From Janthinobacterium sp. J1-1 (GTDB lineage Bacteria > Pseudomonadota > Gammaproteobacteria > Burkholderiales > Burkholderiaceae_D): a DNA stretch of 64,000 nucleotides. The notes beneath the pieces were generated by a model that saw only the letters and a list, made by a program, of their open reading frames with translations, did no database searches and was not told where the DNA came from. The DNA lies in NCBI RefSeq assembly GCF_030944405.1, contig NZ_CP132339.1, positions 496,001 to 560,000 on the forward strand, read 5' to 3'. The translations under genes were made by a program, and so were the position numbers. Position 1 is the first letter of the stretch; each line of letters begins with the position of its first letter. Shown here piece by piece: positions 60,515 to 64,000 of this stretch.

Positions 60515-61557
60515 AAAAACTCGGCGGTATCGTTCGAGGCGACGGCCGTCAGCATGCCTTTTTCTACCAGTTCATCGTAGTGGCAGGCCAGGTTGCGACC
60601 GTGGCTTTTCGCGTAGTACAGCGCCTGGTCGGCGCGGCCGAGGATGATGACGGGCGCTTCGAAGGCACTGATGCTGACGAAACCGACGCTGACGGTGACC
60701 CGGCCCACTTGCGGAAAATCGTGGGTTTCGACGTTGATGCGGAAACGATCGATGATCTTCTGGGCATTTTCCAGGGTGATCGAGCGCAGCAGCACGACGA
60801 ATTCCTCGCCGCCGAAGCGGAAGATGCGGTCTTGCGAGCGGAACGACGATTGCAGCAAGTTGGCGATCAGGATCAGCACTTCATCGCCATACAGGTGGCC
60901 GAACTTGTCGTTGACCAGCTTGAAATGGTCGACATCGACCACCGCCAGCCATTGCCGTTCGGTGTTGCCGTGATGGCGGCGCTCTTCGTCCGCCGGGCGC
61001 GCCGCTTCGCTGTCGAGTTCACCACGCGATTGCAGGATCTTGGCCAGCTGGTCGTCGAAGGTTTTGCGGTTCAGCAAACCGGTCAGCGAATCGCGTTCGC
61101 TGTAATCGAGCAGGTTCTGGAAATTGCGGTACACGCTGACGATGCCGCCGATCACCTGGATGGTGGCGCCCGTGTATGGCGTGGGGTTGGTGATTTCCAG
61201 GCAGGTGGTGACCTGGTCGCCGATCCAGATGGGCAGCCACAGCAGATGGCGGCCATCGGCGCACAGCGCATCGCAGCTGGTTTCATGGCGCGCGATGCAG
61301 GCCGCCAGCGCCGGATAGTCCGACAGCGGTTCGCCCGGCAGCGCGGGATCGAGATTGTCTTCCATGCGCGCCGGACTGCCCGCCACGATGATGGCCCGCG
61401 CCCGCACGAACACCTGGCCACGCACGCTGCTCAGCGCCAGCACGCGGGTTTGCGACGCGCAAGCGAGCTCCTGCACCGCCGAGATCACCGAGACGTCGAG
61501 CATGGTGTGATCGCGGTGGCCGGTCATGTCCACCATGTGTTTCAGTAGGGAATCCAT
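60511..61557 (-). CDS. GGDEF diguanylate cyclase
   Basis: A 348-residue protein, start at 61557 (Met of MDSLLKHMV). Residues ~1-160 form a GAF-like sensor ('LPIWIGDQVTTCLEITNPTP' about 105). The GGDEF domain begins 'LDYSERDSLTGLLNRKTFDD' (about 152) and has the active loop 'RFGGEEFVVLLRS' (about 246). It makes c-di-GMP. No clear I-site (RxxD) was found. Convergent with the HD-GYP gene, so the two opposing enzymes are encoded tail to tail. Confidence 0.9.
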   Translation of the reverse strand: MDSLLKHMVDMTGHRDHTMLDVSVISAVQELACASQTRVLALSSVRGQVFVRARAIIVAGSPARMEDNLDPALPGEPLSDYPALAACIARHETSCDALCADGRHLLWLPIWIGDQVTTCLEITNPTPYTGATIQVIGGIVSVYRNFQNLLDYSERDSLTGLLNRKTFDDQLAKILQSRGELDSEAARPADEERRHHGNTERQWLAVVDVDHFKLVNDKFGHLYGDEVLILIANLLQSSFRSQDRIFRFGGEEFVVLLRSITLENAQKIIDRFRINVETHDFPQVGRVTVSVGFVSISAFEAPVIILGRADQALYYAKSHGRNLACHYDELVEKGMLTAVASNDTAEFF

Positions 61558-62003
61558 CGTCGTTCTCTGGAAAGTGGTCACACAAGATTCTTCATACCAA
61601 CATTGCGTCTAGCAATATACGTCCGTTACAAGAAGCCAAGGATTATTTGGTGGCACTAACCAGCGGCGAGAGGCCTTTCCAAAGAAGAGCTAAGCAGGAT
61701 AATGTTTTTTTGCCTCATAGGCAATTACGTATGCAAGATTTCATGTAAATACATGAGATTCCTGCATCGCAGTGTCGGCTGCTGTCGCCATCGTCGCCCG
61801 GTCAGGCGCGATCCTCCCCCATTTCACGCAAGCTTGATAATTTCCATATGGAAACTTGTGACGCGTCAACTTGGCAAATTGCCCGCGATTTATAGTCATT
61901 GCAATGGCGCAGAAATTTACGGCAAGAAACATAGTAGCAGGAATGGGCAATGTTTCACACTCGATTGCGCCAGGGACTTGTGTTTCACTTTTGGGAGCCT
62001 GTC
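61558..62003. promoter_or_regulatory. 446-bp promoter region of the Flp pilus locus
   Basis: No gene. The ttggcaaatt...gcccgc stretch at 61871-61886 has GG-N10-GC (61873-61886), the spacing of a sigma-54 promoter, though the -12 half fits poorly; a TATAGT hexamer at 61891-61896 may belong to a sigma-70 promoter. The pilin ribosome binding site is gggag at about 61992. Confidence 0.35.
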
Positions 62004-62186
62004 ATGAATACCTTCCTGTCGGCAGTACAGCAATTTGTCAAGGATGAGGATGGCATTACGGCAATCGAATACGGCCTGATTGCGGCCCTGATGGCAACTG
62101 CCATCACGGCCGGTTTCTTGCTGATCAAGACCAACCTGCTGTCTGTCCTCACCGAAATTTCGAGCAATCTGGTGTTGACGCCTTAA
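62004..62186 (+). CDS. flp: Flp/Fap-type major pilin
   Basis: A 60-residue prepilin. The leader ends at Gly in 'DEDGITAIEYGLIAALM', with the Glu-Tyr pair four to five residues after the cut that marks Flp pilins, followed by one hydrophobic helix. Start at ATG 62004. It is processed by the peptidase encoded at 62241. Followed by a terminator that would favour pilin over downstream genes. Confidence 0.95.
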   Translation: MNTFLSAVQQFVKDEDGITAIEYGLIAALMATAITAGFLLIKTNLLSVLTEISSNLVLTP

Positions 62187-62193
62187 GCGGGTG

Positions 62194-62225
62194 CCCGCCG
62201 CCGGGCAACCGGTGGCGGGTTTTTT
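62194..62225 (+). terminator. Partial terminator between pilin and peptidase genes
   Basis: cccgccgcc (62194-62202) pairs with ggtggcggg (62211-62219), nine pairs including one wobble, followed by six T residues (62220-62225). It lies inside the pilus operon, so is likely an attenuator setting pilin excess. Confidence 0.8.
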
Positions 62226-62240
62226 GACGGGAGCTTTCTC

Positions 62241-62774
62241 ATGTCCACAAGCGTGCTGTGCGACCTGCTGCTGCTGGTCTTCGTGACGGCCGCCGCCGTC
62301 AGCGATCTGATCCGCCGCAAGATTCCCAACCGGCTGGTACTGGCGGGCCTGCTGGCCGCGTTCTGCCTGCATGGCTGGCTGGCGGCGCCATCCTGGCCAT
62401 GGAACAGCCTGGGCGGCATGGCCACCGGTTTCTTCCTGTTTTTACCTCTGTATTTGCTGCGCGGCATGGCCGCCGGCGACGTCAAGCTGATCGCCATGGT
62501 GGGTGCCTTTGCCGGCCCCTGGCCGACGCTGCTGATCTGCTTTGCCACGTTCGTGCTCGGTGGCCTGATGGCCTTGTTGATCGTGATCTGGCAAGGCAGC
62601 TGGCGTGCCTGCTGGCGCAATCTGCGCCAGTTGCTGTGGCCGCTGATGGTGCGCACCGCCGGCCTGGCGCTGGCGCCGTCGCCGCCCGCAAGCCAGCCCA
62701 GCGTCGGCAACATGCCGTATGGCCTGGCGATCGCGCTGGGCGCGTTGCTGGTACAGGGACGAAATTATTTCTGA
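62241..62774 (+). CDS. cpaA: Prepilin peptidase (CpaA/TadV type)
   Basis: A 177-residue inner-membrane aspartic peptidase. Two catalytic aspartates lie in 'AAAVSDLIRRKIPNRLV' (about 21) and 'GMAAGDVKLIAMVGAFAG' (about 80), the A24 family pair. About five hydrophobic helices. It removes the Flp leader. Length is typical for the short CpaA type without the methylase domain. Confidence 0.9.
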   Translation: MSTSVLCDLLLLVFVTAAAVSDLIRRKIPNRLVLAGLLAAFCLHGWLAAPSWPWNSLGGMATGFFLFLPLYLLRGMAAGDVKLIAMVGAFAGPWPTLLICFATFVLGGLMALLIVIWQGSWRACWRNLRQLLWPLMVRTAGLALAPSPPASQPSVGNMPYGLAIALGALLVQGRNYF

Positions 62775-62867
62775 AACGGATCATTGCTTCGAATCAATGT
62801 CGCTCTGAAGTTGCTCGCTAGAATGAAATTCTGCCTTTCGCAAGCTGGCCACGTTGGGAGAAATCGC

Positions 62868-64000
62868 ATGACCGAAGTCGATTATTACACTGCCGAGACC
62901 AGCCGTCCGGCCGATGCGGCGCTGATGCCGCCCTTGCCGCCGCAGCCGAAAAGCCTGCACGAGACGGGACTGGAGCGCCAGCTGGTGGTGGAACTGATCG
63001 CCAAGGCCATGCTGGTGGGCGGCAAGAGCCATTTGTCGGTGCTCACCACGCGGCTGCGGCTGTCGATCAATGTGCTGCGCGAAGTGCTGGACTTCATGGT
63101 TGGCGAGCAACTGGCCGAAGTGGCCTGGCGTGGCGAATCCGAGATCGACGTGCAATATCAGCTGACGGGCGCCGGCAAGCAGCATGCCGCGGGTTTCATG
63201 GCGCGCTGCGCCTACCTGGGCGCGGCCCCGGTCACTTTGGCCGCGTACCGCGCCATGGTGGCGCGCCAGTCCTGGCGGGCGCAGGAGCAGCGCGTGGCCA
63301 GCGACGACCTGGCGGTGGTGCTGGGCGGCGCCCACGCCGGGCCGGGCCTGCTCGACACCATCGGCGCGGCCCTGCATTCCGGGCGTTCGCTGTTGCTGTA
63401 TGGTCCGCCAGGCAGCGGCAAGTCCGCGCTGGCGCTGCAACTGGGCAAGTTGCTGCATGGCCTGGTGGCGGTGCCGCATGCCGTGGTGGCCGGGCGCGAC
63501 ATCATTTCCCTGTATGACCCGGCGGTGCACCTGCCGCCGGCACCGCATGGCAACCATGCGCGCCAGGCGCTCGAGCGCCGCAGCACCGATATCCGCTGGG
63601 TGCTGTGCCAGCGTCCCGTGATCCAGGTGGGCGCCGAGCTTGACGCCGGCATGCTGGAACTGCGCCATGACGAAGGTGGTGGCTGCTACCAGGCGCCGCC
63701 CCATGTGCGCGCCAACAATGGCATGCTGATCATCGACGACCTGGGCTGCCAGCGCCTGCCGGCGCCCCAATTGCTGACGCGGCTGATGCCGCCGGCCGCC
63801 TGCGGCCTCGATCAACTGGGCCTGCGTGGCGGCGCCAGCATCGGCATGCCATTCGACACTGCCCTGGTGCTGGCCACCAACCTGGCGCCGGCCGGCCTGT
63901 TTGACGCCGCGTTGCTGCGCCGCATCGGCTACAAGGTGCGGATCGGGCCGCTGGGCGAGAGCGCCTACCGCGTGCTGTTCCGCCAGCAATGCCGCGCCAC
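62868..64000 (+). CDS. AAA+ ATPase with an N-terminal winged helix, cut by the window end
   Basis: At least 377 residues, running past the window. Start ATG 62868 has gggag 7 nt upstream. Residues ~35-130 look like a winged helix ('LIAKAMLVGGKSHLSVLTTRLR' in part). Then comes an AAA+ core: Walker A 'LLYGPPGSGKSALALQL' (about 180), Walker B 'GMLIIDDLGCQRLPAPQLL' (about 290), sensor 'LVLATNLAP' (about 335). Placement right after the prepilin peptidase suggests a regulatory or assembly ATPase of the Flp locus rather than the TadA secretion motor. C-terminus unseen. Confidence 0.8.
   Translation, partial: MTEVDYYTAETSRPADAALMPPLPPQPKSLHETGLERQLVVELIAKAMLVGGKSHLSVLTTRLRLSINVLREVLDFMVGEQLAEVAWRGESEIDVQYQLTGAGKQHAAGFMARCAYLGAAPVTLAAYRAMVARQSWRAQEQRVASDDLAVVLGGAHAGPGLLDTIGAALHSGRSLLLYGPPGSGKSALALQLGKLLHGLVAVPHAVVAGRDIISLYDPAVHLPPAPHGNHARQALERRSTDIRWVLCQRPVIQVGAELDAGMLELRHDEGGGCYQAPPHVRANNGMLIIDDLGCQRLPAPQLLTRLMPPAACGLDQLGLRGGASIGMPFDTALVLATNLAPAGLFDAALLRRIGYKVRIGPLGESAYRVLFRQQCRA

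Noticed and set aside
61873..61886. Confident sigma-54 promoter for the pilin gene
   Set aside because: GG-N10-GC spacing is present but the -12 element does not fit the consensus, so it is only mentioned as a weak possibility.

Overview
The window looks like a chromosomal segment of a betaproteobacterium of the Oxalobacteraceae type (Janthinobacterium, Massilia or Duganella would fit). This rests on the high-GC coding style from about 18.6 kb onward, a fused indolepyruvate ferredoxin oxidoreductase, a GbpR-like LysR regulator beside a pentose operon, and the start of a Flp/Tad pilus cluster. The genus is inference from gene content, not from a marker gene.

Region 1 (1-18383) is the distal part of an integrated mobile island with lower GC and more mosaic codon use. 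It holds an AlpA-like HTH gene, an IncQ-type RepC initiator, a decayed IS21-family istA remnant, and a gene-free kilobase with four 21-23 bp iterated repeats and a perfect 23-bp inverted repeat that together resemble a plasmid origin. Next come an XRE repressor facing its own operator, three cargo genes of unknown function, a winged-helix protein of possible replication-relaxation type, and a 570-bp run of hairpins with no gene. The island ends with a defence-type operon: HTH gene, SNF2 helicase with a divergent N-terminal region, DUF4391 protein, type III methyltransferase Mod and restriction subunit Res. The boundary is a 45-47 nt 3' half of a tRNA-Arg(CCG) at 18337-18383, which marks attR. 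The intact tRNA gene and probably the integrase should lie upstream of the window.

Region 2 (18.5-30.9 kb) is an oxidative pentose locus, most likely for L-arabinose: aldose 1-epimerase, arabonate dehydratase (IlvD/Edd), FAH-family AraD1 dehydratase, ketoglutarate semialdehyde dehydrogenase, sugar 1-dehydrogenase, a YtfQRT-YjfF type ABC importer and a GbpR-like LysR regulator. Three of its promoters share a 40-bp box with identical spacing, so the epimerase, the catabolic operon and the transporter appear to form one regulon.

Region 3 (30.9-41.8 kb) holds a TPR/oxygenase-like protein, two envelope proteins, an intact IS1595-family element with 8-bp target duplications, a secreted caspase-like peptidase whose stop codon is rebuilt by that IS, and a divergent five-gene set: possible sigma-like and anti-sigma-like proteins, a lipoprotein, a membrane protein and a glycerophosphodiester phosphodiesterase.

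Region 4 (41.9-48.7 kb) is a second sugar or polyol uptake operon: LacI regulator with a 22-bp palindrome, ABC ATPase, permease, binding protein flanked by two mRNA hairpins, isomerase and Gfo/Idh dehydrogenase. Region 5 (48.7-64.0 kb) carries a ferredoxin, a TetR/metallo-hydrolase pair, an orphan LacI regulator, a Schlafen/AlbA_2-type regulator, the fused Ior enzyme with its LysR regulator, a convergent HD-GYP/GGDEF pair for cyclic-di-GMP, and the first genes of a Flp pilus locus (pilin, prepilin peptidase, and an ATPase cut by the window end).
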